Origin: Anaerotignum sp.
Lineage (GTDB): Bacteria; Bacillota; Clostridia; Lachnospirales; Anaerotignaceae
DNA: 7,510 nucleotides
NCBI GenBank assembly: GCA_017560955.1
Contig: JAFZDV010000134.1
Span: forward strand, 1-7,510
Direction of reading: 5' to 3'
Shown here in pieces: positions 1 through 5,654 of the stretch (positions within the stretch are counted from its first letter, which is position 1; every line of letters begins with the position of its first letter). The notes below the pieces were generated by a model that saw only the letters and a list, made by a program, of their open reading frames with translations, was not told where the DNA came from and did not search any database. Made by a program: the position numbers and the translations under genes.

Positions 1-24
1 AGGGGGTTTATTATTTGCTCAACA

Positions 25-792
25 TCAATAGCCCAGCAGTTTATTTACATGATAAGGGAACTGGATGAGCCACCAGGGCCAGTCATGGTTGACATCTTCG
101 CCCCAAACATCGATCCATGCAGGAACGCCCAGTCTTGCGAACTGCGCCTGCAGAGACCATGCATCGGCTTTTGCTTCATCTTCCCATGCACCCTGACCAC
201 AGCAGATCACGATTCTGCCCTGACGGAACTGATCCAGCAGAGGATGATCCGCAGCCATATTAGGCAGGTAGTCTACAGGAGAGTTGTAGTATACATTGAT
301 ATCGTTATAACCCTGGAAAAAGTAGCCTGCGTGGAACAGACCGCTCAGAGAGAGGCAGCCGCCGAACAGATCAGGTCTTCTCAGGTAGAAGTTTACACAA
401 TGGTAACCGCCCATGGATGCACCAGTCAGCATAACCTTACCATAGTAAGGGTTGGGGTCATGTTCTGCGTGGATCTGATGCAGACGAGGCATGAATTCTT
501 CACAGATGTATTTGAACCACTGTTCATGCCACATGATTCTGCCATGGTGTTCACCATCCGCTTTGCTCCATGTTTCTTCGTCAATGCTAGAAACACAGAA
601 CAGCTGCAGTCTGCCCTGTTCCAGGTGATCTTTTACTGTTTCCATCATACCACGGCTTTCGAAATCGAAAAATTTACCGTCCTGACAAGGGAAGACTACC
701 ATAGGCAGACCAGCGTGGCCGTATACTTTAAATTCCATATCACGATTCAGGTGATGGGAATATTCTTTATAATAATAAGTATGCATATTCAT
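25..792 (-). CDS. Esterase-like alpha/beta hydrolase (COG4947 type)
   Basis: Predicted cytoplasmic serine hydrolase of 255 residues. The nucleophile elbow GASMGG puts the catalytic serine at S126. The histidine is probably H236 in the aromatic stretch HDWPWW, and the acid may be D205 after CGQGAWE. The N-terminal RDMEFKVYGHAG/FPCQDGKF pattern and the DVWG..HDWPWW end resemble the uncharacterised COG4947 esterase/lipase-superfamily proteins as I know them. No signal peptide or membrane segment is visible. The ATG at 790-792 overlaps the TAA of the upstream ATP-grasp gene by one base, so the two are translationally linked. The GGAAGG is only 3 nt from that ATG but 9 nt from the third codon (ATG at 784-786), so Met3 may be the true start. 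The substrate is unknown; family confidence is high, function is low. Confidence 0.88.
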   Translation of the reverse strand: MNMHTYYYKEYSHHLNRDMEFKVYGHAGLPMVVFPCQDGKFFDFESRGMMETVKDHLEQGRLQLFCVSSIDEETWSKADGEHHGRIMWHEQWFKYICEEFMPRLHQIHAEHDPNPYYGKVMLTGASMGGYHCVNFYLRRPDLFGGCLSLSGLFHAGYFFQGYNDINVYYNSPVDYLPNMAADHPLLDQFRQGRIVICCGQGAWEDEAKADAWSLQAQFARLGVPAWIDVWGEDVNHDWPWWLIQFPYHVNKLLGY

Positions 793-1988
793 TAACCTTC
801 CTTTTTCTCAATTACATAATTCAGGAATTCGTACATTTCTTCATCTGTATCGAATCTTGCCATATAAGCATAATCGCCCATAGCACTTGCCAGAACTTCG
901 GGCATTTCTTCATACATCAGGATGTTCTGACCGTATTTTGCAAAGATATCATCTTTGTTATGAGCATAGGATTTGCCTTTTCTCTGGGAGCCATAAACAG
1001 CCGCGTAGGGTCTGTGTTCAGGGTCAAAGAAACCTTTATCGTGGCATACCATATCCGCCCAGATCTGATATACATCGATGTCATTTGCAAAGTTCATCAT
1101 ATCGGGTGTATAGCCACCAGGAGGTCTCATATTTACTTCCAGACCGAAGATATCGCCTTTTTTACCCAGACCTTTTTTATCTTCATTCAGCACAAAGAAT
1201 TCGCAGTGGAAGAAACGGGAATTGCTGTTAAACGCCTTGATGGTTCTTCTGCCGGCATCTCTCAGTTCTTCAGGGATCTGCTTTCTGGAGTAATAACACA
1301 GTTCCAGACCTTTGTTTACAACATCCATGATAGGTTCTGTGTAGAAGTGGCATGTTTCAAAAACGATATCCCTGTTGGAGTCGCAGATACCATCGTAGGA
1401 AATGATAGAACCATTGATGAACTCTTCCATAACATACTGTTCATCCGGCAGGTTGTTATAGAAATCTCTCAGTTCTTCTTCGTTTTTCAGTTTATATGTA
1501 GCCGCTGCGCCAACACCATTATCGGGTTTTACGATGACAGGATAGCCTGCATCTGCAACAAATTTCAGACCGCCTTCCAGTGTATCCACCAGATGATATC
1601 TTGCTGTAGGAACGCCTGCTTTTGCATAGTATTCCTTCATTTTGCTCTTGAATTTGATGCCGTCGATCTGGTCATTCTGCAGACCTGTAGTGATATTGAA
1701 GTCTGTTCTCAGCTGGGCATCTCGTAACAGCCAGTATTCATTGTTTGTTTCCAGCCAATCGATACGGCCATATTTGAAAGCAAAGAATGCCACTGCTCTG
1801 TAAACTTCATCATAGTTTTCCAGAGTGCTTACTTTATAATATTCCACCAGAGAATCACGGCATTCCTGACTCAGCTGGTCATAAGGTTCATCGCCAATAC
1901 CCAGTGTTGTTACACCGTTATTTTTCAGGCATTTTGTAAAGTGATAATATGTTTTCGGAAAATTTGGTGATAAAAAGATAAAATTCAT
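792..1988 (-). CDS. ATP-grasp domain protein (carboxylate ligase-like)
   Basis: Protein of 398 residues with the layout of ATP-grasp carboxylate-amine/thiol ligases, which activate a carboxylate as an acyl-phosphate. Visible parts are an N-terminal pre-ATP-grasp region (1-110), an ATP-binding segment with K154 in GYPVIVKPDNGVGA (148-161), the adenine-linker type stretch VMEEFINGS (186-194), and the metal-binding acidic/amide set E263 (HCEFF), E284 and N286 (LEVNMRPPGG). A C-terminal domain of about 100 residues follows. It resembles carbamoyl-phosphate-synthase-like ATP-grasp proteins but is too short for biotin carboxylase and is not a recognisable PurK, PurT or Ddl. It is first in an operon with the esterase. 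A good purine-rich ribosome binding site (AGGGAAGGGA) precedes the ATG. Substrates are unknown. Confidence 0.88.
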   Translation of the reverse strand: MNFIFLSPNFPKTYYHFTKCLKNNGVTTLGIGDEPYDQLSQECRDSLVEYYKVSTLENYDEVYRAVAFFAFKYGRIDWLETNNEYWLLRDAQLRTDFNITTGLQNDQIDGIKFKSKMKEYYAKAGVPTARYHLVDTLEGGLKFVADAGYPVIVKPDNGVGAAATYKLKNEEELRDFYNNLPDEQYVMEEFINGSIISYDGICDSNRDIVFETCHFYTEPIMDVVNKGLELCYYSRKQIPEELRDAGRRTIKAFNSNSRFFHCEFFVLNEDKKGLGKKGDIFGLEVNMRPPGGYTPDMMNFANDIDVYQIWADMVCHDKGFFDPEHRPYAAVYGSQRKGKSYAHNKDDIFAKYGQNILMYEEMPEVLASAMGDYAYMARFDTDEEMYEFLNYVIEKKEG

Positions 1989-2020
1989 AAAATCCCTTCC
2001 CTCTTTTGTATATACGAATC

Positions 2021-2049
2021 ATTGTACCAGAATTCATACAGTCTTGCAA
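2021..2049 (-). promoter_or_regulatory. Promoter of the ATP-grasp/esterase operon
   Basis: Read on the minus strand: -35 TTGCAA at 2044-2049, a 17-bp spacer, and -10 TACAAT at 2021-2026 preceded by TGG (extended -10). The predicted start is near 2014, giving a leader of about 26 nt before the ATG at 1988. Confidence 0.72.
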
Positions 2050-2055
2050 ACATTT

Positions 2056-2090
2056 GGGACAATTTTTTTCATTTCAGGAAAGTTTGTCCC
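2056..2090. promoter_or_regulatory. Candidate shared operator: GGGACAA/TTGTCCC dyad
   Basis: A perfect 7-bp inverted repeat (GGGACAA at 2056-2062, TTGTCCC at 2084-2090) is separated by 21 bp. It lies exactly between the -35 boxes of two divergent promoters, and its centre (2073) is about 60 bp upstream of both predicted start points. This spacing suits a regulator contacting both promoters, but the binding protein is unknown and chance is possible. Confidence 0.4.
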
Positions 2091-2100
2091 ATAAAGCCCA

Positions 2101-2129
2101 TTGAAAACATCCTTCTGTCCATTTATACT
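2101..2129 (+). promoter_or_regulatory. Promoter of the thioesterase gene
   Basis: TTGAAA at 2101-2106, a 17-bp spacer, and TATACT at 2124-2129, each 5 of 6 to the sigma-A consensus. Predicted start near 2136, giving a leader of about 36 nt. Confidence 0.75.
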
Positions 2130-2171
2130 GTTCATATCACGAAAAATATTCACCCCGAAAGGAGTTTTCTT

Positions 2172-2588
2172 ATGGATTATCAGAAACTGGCTGATCAGAG
2201 AAACAGCACAAATAACTTTGCAAAACATGTAAATATCACTACAACAAAAATCGAACACGGCTATGCGGAAGTAAAAATGGAACTGCAGCCCTTCCACCTG
2301 AACCCTACAGGCATTGTCCACGGCGGCGCACTCTACACTATGGCAGATGTAGTTGTCGGCTCCGCAAATGCGTCCCTCGGCACCCATGGTGTTACTGTAG
2401 ATGGCGCATACCATTACCTTTCCCCTGCCTCTAACATGAAAGAGCTGACTGCGACAGCAAAATGTGTCAAAGAAGGCGGCAAAATCTGTGTATTTGATGT
2501 AGAAGTCCTTTCTGAAACAGGAAAACTCATCGGCAAAGGCACTTTCACTACATATCGTCTTCTGGATATGCCTATTGTTCTGGACTGA
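2172..2588 (+). CDS. PaaI-family hotdog-fold acyl-CoA thioesterase
   Basis: Protein of 138 residues, typical length for a single hotdog domain. The signature N44-P-T-G-I-V-H50-G-G-A-L-Y-T-M-A-D59 matches PaaI/YdiI-like thioesterases. In these, the HGG motif on the central helix binds the thioester and the downstream acidic residue (D59) activates water. Members hydrolyse acyl- or aryl-CoA and usually form tetramers; this one's substrate cannot be read from sequence. The reading frame is open further upstream, but the start at 2172 is chosen because AAAGGAG lies 7 nt before it and the predicted transcript starts at about 2136. It is divergent from the ATP-grasp/esterase operon and may share its control region. 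It ends at a bidirectional terminator. Confidence 0.9.
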   Translation: MDYQKLADQRNSTNNFAKHVNITTTKIEHGYAEVKMELQPFHLNPTGIVHGGALYTMADVVVGSANASLGTHGVTVDGAYHYLSPASNMKELTATAKCVKEGGKICVFDVEVLSETGKLIGKGTFTTYRLLDMPIVLD

Positions 2589-2594
2589 TGTAAA

Positions 2595-2633
2595 AAAACA
2601 GGACCTCCTTTATCAGGAAGTCCTGTTTTATTT
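2595..2633. terminator. Bidirectional intrinsic terminator between convergent genes
   Basis: Stem AAAACAGGAC (2595-2604) pairs with GTCCTGTTTT (2620-2629), extended inside by TCCT/AGGA after one mismatch, with a TTATC loop. T-rich runs follow in both directions. It serves the thioesterase (+) and the antiporter (-). Confidence 0.85.
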
Positions 2634-2650
2634 TGCAAGATTTTTTCCAC

Positions 2651-3598
2651 TTAACGTATTAAGTACATAAAGTAACCGCCATAACAAGCCAGCATGATGA
2701 TACCATGCAGTCTGTTCAGAGTCTGTTTGCGGAATACACACAGCCACAGCAGCACCGCAGATGCCACTGCAACGATACTATCGATTTTGAAAGCAGATAC
2801 ATAAACAACGGGTGTGATGATAGCAGTCAGACCTACAACAAACATGATGTTGAAAAGGTTGCTGCCGACAATATTACCCACCGCAATATCAGAATTGCCC
2901 TTCATCGCCGCTGTCACACTGGTCACCAGTTCAGGCAGAGATGTACCCAGTGCCACAATAGTCAGACCAATAAAGCGTTCACTCATACCAAAGATACGGG
3001 CGATGGATGTCGCTGCATCAACAGCAATGTCACTGCCCCATACGATTGCGCCCATACCAATTACCACTAAAAACAGCAATTTCCCCATGGGTGCTTTTTC
3101 TGCAAATTCATCCAGTTCCTCATTTTCAACAGTGCCTCTCTTTGCCAGTCGCAGCAGATAGAGCATATAAACCACCATGCAGCCCATCAGGATAATACCT
3201 TCGATCCTGCCAACCACATTATTCTGTAGCCCCATAACTGCCAGAAGGATTGTAATACCGATCATCATGGGAATTTCATAAAAAATCGTTGTTCTCTGTA
3301 CAAATACGGAACGAATCGCAGCAGTCAGCCCCAGAATGATCAGAATATTCAGAATATTACTGCCGACTACATTCCCAATCGTAATTTCCGCACTTCCCTT
3401 AAAGGCCGCAGAAAGGCTTACTGCTGCCTCTGGAGCACTGGTGCCCATGGCTACGATGGTCAAGCCAATCACGATCTGTGGAATACCAAATTTATCTGCA
3501 ATACTGGCTGCACCTTCTACAAACCAGTCTGCCCCCTTTACCAGCAATACGAACCCGATCACCAGAAAGAAAACCTGTGTCATTAATCCCATAAACAT
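2651..3598 (-). CDS. Calcium/sodium antiporter, CaCA family (YrbG-like)
   Basis: Integral membrane cation exchanger of 315 residues with about ten hydrophobic segments. It shows the duplicated alpha-repeats of the Na+/Ca2+ exchanger superfamily. Repeat 1 spans about 45-90 (GLTIVAMGTSAPE, then GNVVGSNILN) and repeat 2 about 211-256 (GLTIVALGTSLPE, then GNIVGSNLFN). E57 and E223 are the expected ion-coordinating glutamates. The two halves are joined by an acidic cytoplasmic-type linker (about 155-168). Length fits bacterial YrbG-type exchangers. The AGGAG at 3600-3604 is 1 nt from the first ATG but 7 nt from the third codon (ATG at 3590-3592), so Met3 is the better start and the protein probably has 313 residues. 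It is a single-gene unit with its own promoter. Confidence 0.93.
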   Translation of the reverse strand: MFMGLMTQVFFLVIGFVLLVKGADWFVEGAASIADKFGIPQIVIGLTIVAMGTSAPEAAVSLSAAFKGSAEITIGNVVGSNILNILIILGLTAAIRSVFVQRTTIFYEIPMMIGITILLAVMGLQNNVVGRIEGIILMGCMVVYMLYLLRLAKRGTVENEELDEFAEKAPMGKLLFLVVIGMGAIVWGSDIAVDAATSIARIFGMSERFIGLTIVALGTSLPELVTSVTAAMKGNSDIAVGNIVGSNLFNIMFVVGLTAIITPVVYVSAFKIDSIVAVASAVLLWLCVFRKQTLNRLHGIIMLACYGGYFMYLIR

Positions 3599-3646
3599 TC
3601 TCCTGTCTTTTGTATATCAATTTTGTGATTTCTCTCTAATTTTATT

Positions 3647-3675
3647 ATTATACCCTTCCGAAACTCCCTTTTCAA
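3647..3675 (-). promoter_or_regulatory. Promoter of the antiporter gene
   Basis: Minus strand: TTGAAA (3670-3675), a 17-bp spacer, and a perfect TATAAT (3647-3652). Predicted start near 3640, about 45 nt before the coding region. Confidence 0.8.
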
Positions 3676-3680
3676 GTTGT

Positions 3681-3709
3681 TTGCCTATCAAAAATACATT
3701 TCATAAAAT
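3681..3709 (+). promoter_or_regulatory. Promoter of the split-barrel flavoprotein gene
   Basis: TTGCCT (3681-3686), a 17-bp spacer, and TAAAAT (3704-3709), with a start near 3716. An alternative extended -10 (TGATAGAAT, 3719-3727) would start transcription almost inside the ribosome binding site and is less likely. The -35 lies 5 bp from that of the divergent antiporter promoter. Confidence 0.55.
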
Positions 3710-3749
3710 CCTTTTCCGTGATAGAATGAGGAAAAAGGAGGTCGTTTAT

Positions 3750-4145
3750 ATGAAAGAAGTATTTGAATTTCTGAAAAAATGCAATACATATTATCTCGCT
3801 ACTGTAGAGGCAGATGGTCAGCCTCGTGTACGTCCTTTCGGCACCATCGATTTATTCGAGGATAAACTTTATATCCAGACAGGCAAAGTAAAAGAGGTTT
3901 CCAAACAGATCGCAGCAAACCCCAAAGCAGAAATCTGTGCTTTTGACGGTCAGAAATGGCTGCGTGTAGCCTGCACTCTGGTAAGAGATGAACGCATCGA
4001 AGCAAAGGCCCATATGCTGGACAATTATCCCATGCTGAAAAAAATGTATGATGCTGCAGATGATAACACAGAAGTGTTATATTTAAAAGATGCAACTGCA
4101 ACATTTTCTTCTTTTACTGAAGCACCAAAAGTAATCAAATTCTGA
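3750..4145 (+). CDS. PNPOx-like FMN-binding split-barrel protein
   Basis: Protein of 131 residues resembling the COG5015 group of pyridoxamine-5'-phosphate-oxidase-like proteins. The N-terminal YYLATVEADGQPRVRPFG stretch (14-31) is the typical first-strand and flavin-phosphate region. KLYIQTGKVKEVSKQI (39-54), the LRV strand (71-73) and the C-terminal LKDATATFSSF (112-122) complete the small split barrel. Such proteins bind FMN or another flavin-type cofactor as dimers; true PdxH is longer (about 200+ residues) and shows different conserved ends, so PNP oxidase activity should not be assumed. The start at 3750 is set by AAGGAGG at 3735-3741, 8 nt upstream. The longer open frame upstream runs across the promoter and into the antiporter gene and is not used. 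Confidence 0.88.
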   Translation: MKEVFEFLKKCNTYYLATVEADGQPRVRPFGTIDLFEDKLYIQTGKVKEVSKQIAANPKAEICAFDGQKWLRVACTLVRDERIEAKAHMLDNYPMLKKMYDAADDNTEVLYLKDATATFSSFTEAPKVIKF

Positions 4146-4146
4146 G

Positions 4147-4185
4147 TATCAAAAAGGGACGAGCATTTCTCGTCCCTTTTTGATA
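4147..4185. terminator. Strong bidirectional intrinsic terminator
   Basis: Perfect 17-bp stem (TATCAAAAAGGGACGAG, 4147-4163, with its complement at 4169-4185) around a CATTT loop. The stem carries A5 on one side and T5 on the other, so it can stop transcription both from the flavoprotein gene (+) and from the candidate small RNA promoter (-). Confidence 0.88.
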
Positions 4186-4254
4186 TTTAAGAATGAAGGA
4201 TATTTTGTTTATTACCGATGGCTCTTCGGTTTTGTTAGCGCTCACTAACTCTGT
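4147..4254 (-). ncRNA. Candidate small RNA, about 108 nt
   Basis: Inferred transcript from the strong minus-strand promoter at 4261-4289 to the terminator at 4147-4185. It would contain a 5' hairpin (GTTAG/CTAAC), a second hairpin (ACCGA/TCGGT), an A/U-rich unpaired stretch with UAUCCUUCAUU, and the 17-bp terminator hairpin. No start codon with a ribosome binding site is present. The CCUUC in the unpaired part could in principle pair with Shine-Dalgarno sequences. I recognise no known RNA family. Support is promoter, structure and terminator geometry only. Confidence 0.45.
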
Positions 4255-4260
4255 GTCTAT

Positions 4261-4335
4261 ATATTACCATTGATATCCCACTATGTCAATAGAATTTCTA
4301 ATTTTTTTTGAAATTTTTAGAATAATAGAAAAGCA
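4261..4335 (-). promoter_or_regulatory. Strong promoter with A/T-rich upstream element
   Basis: Minus strand: consensus TTGACA (4284-4289), a 17-bp spacer ending in TGG (extended -10), and TAATAT (4261-4266). About 45 bp upstream of the -35 is almost pure A/T with A- and T-tracts, resembling an UP element. No protein gene lies downstream on this strand before the terminator. Confidence 0.65.
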
Positions 4336-4362
4336 TTCATATTCCTTGCGGGAATATGAATG
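4334..4362. repeat. Perfect 12-bp hairpin
   Basis: CATTCATATTCC (4334-4345) and its complement GGAATATGAATG (4351-4362) flank a 5-nt loop. On the minus strand it is followed by a weak T-rich stretch, so it might be a secondary terminator behind the ribosomal operon; a small TTGC/GCAA hairpin adjoins it at 4365-4375. Confidence 0.6.
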
Positions 4363-4382
4363 TGTTTGCTTCGCAACCGCTT

Positions 4383-4443
4383 CGATGGAGTTCAAAAAAG
4401 AGTTCACGCTGCAAGCAGCTGAACTCTTTCTCGAACTCCATCG
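4383..4443. repeat. Compound palindrome, 61 bp
   Basis: Three nested perfect arms: CGATGGAGTTC/GAACTCCATCG (11 bp), AAAGAGTTCA/TGAACTCTTT (10 bp) and GCTGC/GCAGC (5 bp, tiny loop), with 3-nt symmetric breaks between the outer two. It can form one long hairpin or cruciform on either strand. It lies past the rplL terminator with no gene assigned; it may be a dispersed intergenic element or an mRNA 3'-end structure. Confidence 0.65.
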
Positions 4444-4465
4444 GCTTTTCTCCGCTTTTTTGCAC

Positions 4466-4497
4466 AAAAAGAAACCGCAGGTGTTTCCACCTGCGGT
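4466..4497 (-). terminator. Terminator of the rplJL transcript
   Basis: Perfect 10-bp stem ACCGCAGGTG/CACCTGCGGT (4474-4483 and 4488-4497) closed on the minus strand by a GAAA tetraloop and followed by TTCTTTTT. It begins about 25 nt after the rplL stop. On the plus strand no T-run follows, so it works for the minus strand only. Confidence 0.9.
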
Positions 4498-4522
4498 AAA
4501 AAGGATCTTAAGTAGGCTGAAA

Positions 4523-4894
4523 TTATTTCAGTGTTACTTTAGCGCCAACTTCTTCCAGTTTAGCTTTGATAGCTTCTGCTTCTTCTTTGGAAGCCTGTTC
4601 TTTCAGTACTTTGGGAGCGCCGTCTACAGCTTCTTTAGCTTCTTTCAGGCCCAGACCTGTTACTTCACGAACAACTTTGATTACTTTGATTTTTTCAGCG
4701 CCAACGTCTGTCAGTTCAACGTCGAATTCTGTTTTTTCTTCTTCAGCTGCTGCTGCGGGGCCAGCTACTACTGCTACGCCTGCTGCTGCGGATACGCCAA
4801 ATTCTTCTTCTGCTGCTTTTACCAGATCATTCAGTTCCAGTACTGTCAGTTCTTTTACTGCTGCGATGATTTCTTCGATTGTCAGTTTTGCCAT
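4523..4894 (-). CDS. rplL: Ribosomal protein L7/L12 (bL12)
   Basis: Full-length 123-residue stalk protein. Residues 1-33 form the dimerisation/L10-binding domain ([22 protein letters not shown]). Residues 35-55 are the Ala-rich flexible hinge. Residues 56-123 are the globular C-terminal domain with the factor-binding [18 protein letters not shown] stretch and GAPKVLKE. Several copies bind one L10 and recruit translation GTPases to the ribosome. GGAGGTG at 4902-4908 gives ideal spacing to the ATG. It lies 104 nt downstream of rplJ, from which it is co-transcribed. It is followed by a terminator rather than by rpoB. Confidence 0.98.
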   Translation of the reverse strand: MAKLTIEEIIAAVKELTVLELNDLVKAAEEEFGVSAAAGVAVVAGPAAAAEEEKTEFDVELTDVGAEKIKVIKVVREVTGLGLKEAKEAVDGAPKVLKEQASKEEAEAIKAKLEEVGAKVTLK

Positions 4895-4952
4895 TGTAAA
4901 GCACCTCCGATAATATTTAGGTTATTATTTTCTCAATTTTTTATTGGGTTTT

Positions 4953-4967
4953 GCCGCCCTATGCGGC
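4953..4967 (-). promoter_or_regulatory. Hairpin in the rplJ-rplL intergenic region
   Basis: GCCGC/GCGGC 5-bp stem with a 5-nt loop, in the 104-nt gap between rplJ and rplL. On the transcribed strand it is followed by AAAACCC, so it is not a terminator. It may affect mRNA processing or the higher output of L12 relative to L10; this is inference. Confidence 0.35.
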
Positions 4968-4998
4968 ATTTTTGCTGCGATTTACGCTGCAAGTGAAA

Positions 4999-5484
4999 TT
5001 ATGCGTCTTTCTTCGCGATCTGATCGATAACACGAGCGAAAGAGGACATGGGGGATTTGAAGCTGCCCAGCAGTTTGGAGAGCAGAACTTCTCTGGAAGG
5101 GATGTCAGCGATCAGCTTCATACCAGCTGCATCGTATACAACGCCTTCAACTACACCTGCTTTGAATTCCAGTTCTTTTACGTTTTTAGCTACTTTGTTC
5201 AGCACTGCTGCACCTGCTGTAGCGTCTTCGTAAGAGAAAGCGAATGCGCTGGGGCCAGCCAGATACTGGTCCAGACCTTCGAACTGTGTACCCTGGATTG
5301 CGAAGTGTACCATTGTGTTTTTGTAAACTTTATAATCAACACCTGCTGCTCTGAGCTGTTTTCTCAGATCAGTGTCCTGTTCTACAGTCAAGCCTCTAGC
5401 GTCAACCATTACTACGGATGTTGCTTTTTCCAGCTTTTCTTTGATTTCGTTTACGATAACCTGTTTCTGTTCGATTTTTGCCAT
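4999..5484 (-). CDS. rplJ: Ribosomal protein L10 (uL10)
   Basis: Full-length 161-residue L10, the base of the ribosomal stalk. The N-terminal rRNA-binding domain carries DARGLTV (28-34), the LRKQLRAAGVDYKVYKNTM block (40-58) and LAGPSAFAFS (75-84). The C-terminal helix (about 130-161) is where L12 dimers attach. AGGAGG lies 12 nt before the ATG, which is rather far; the nearer AAGGA (about 4 nt away) may also contribute. Expression is probably autoregulated by the L10-L12 complex through the leader upstream. Confidence 0.97.
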   Translation of the reverse strand: MAKIEQKQVIVNEIKEKLEKATSVVMVDARGLTVEQDTDLRKQLRAAGVDYKVYKNTMVHFAIQGTQFEGLDQYLAGPSAFAFSYEDATAGAAVLNKVAKNVKELEFKAGVVEGVVYDAAGMKLIADIPSREVLLSKLLGSFKSPMSSFARVIDQIAKKDA

Positions 5485-5528
5485 TGTTTCCTTACACCTC
5501 CTTAAAATCCTACTTTTTCAATGTCATT

Positions 5529-5562
5529 GAAAAAAGCCTCTTTGCACGCAGACAAAGAGGCT
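5529..5562 (-). terminator. Attenuator terminator in the rplJ leader
   Basis: Stem AGCCTCTTTG/CAAAGAGGCT (5553-5562 with 5535-5544) with an 8-nt loop followed on the minus strand by TTTTTT. It sits between the rplJL promoter and rplJ, about 45 nt before the start codon, so it must be conditional. In Bacillus subtilis L10(L12)4 is known to control rplJL by attenuation, and this layout fits. Confidence 0.85.
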
Positions 5563-5583
5563 CAAAAGCTCATTAGCAATTTT

Positions 5584-5625
5584 CCTCGGCAGGATTTACG
5601 CTTTTCAGCACCTGCTGTCTACGGC
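5584..5625 (-). promoter_or_regulatory. L10-binding leader element (L10 leader)
   Basis: On the minus strand the conserved-looking pattern GCCGTAGACAGCAGG ... CCTGCCGAGG is present. A GCAGG/CCUGC stem encloses a short GCU-GAAA-AGC hairpin and an asymmetric GUAAAU loop. This matches the Firmicutes rplJ leader as I remember it, where the L10(L12)4 complex binds and promotes termination at the downstream hairpin. It lies about 20 nt after the predicted transcription start and about 20 nt before the attenuator. Confidence 0.8.
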
Positions 5626-5654
5626 AATATACGATTTTTTCTATCAACTCGTTT

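Noticed and set aside
49..795. Long plus-strand open frame across the esterase gene
   Set aside because: It is antisense to a well-supported esterase with clear motifs, has no ribosome binding site and shows no recognisable family features.
960..1727. Long plus-strand open frame across the ATP-grasp gene
   Set aside because: Antisense shadow of a gene with clear ATP-grasp motifs; its Cys/Phe/Ile-rich translation resembles no protein family.
2022..2171. N-terminal extension of the thioesterase
   Set aside because: It would span the promoter and candidate operator, and the predicted transcript starts downstream of it; the ATG at 2172 has a good ribosome binding site.
4264..4467. Minus-strand 67-codon frame in the rplL-flavoprotein gap, and a plus-strand frame from 4283 into rplL
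   Set aside because: Both run through the hairpin array and terminator, lack ribosome binding sites, and the plus frame is antisense to rplL. The repeated residues come from the inverted repeats.
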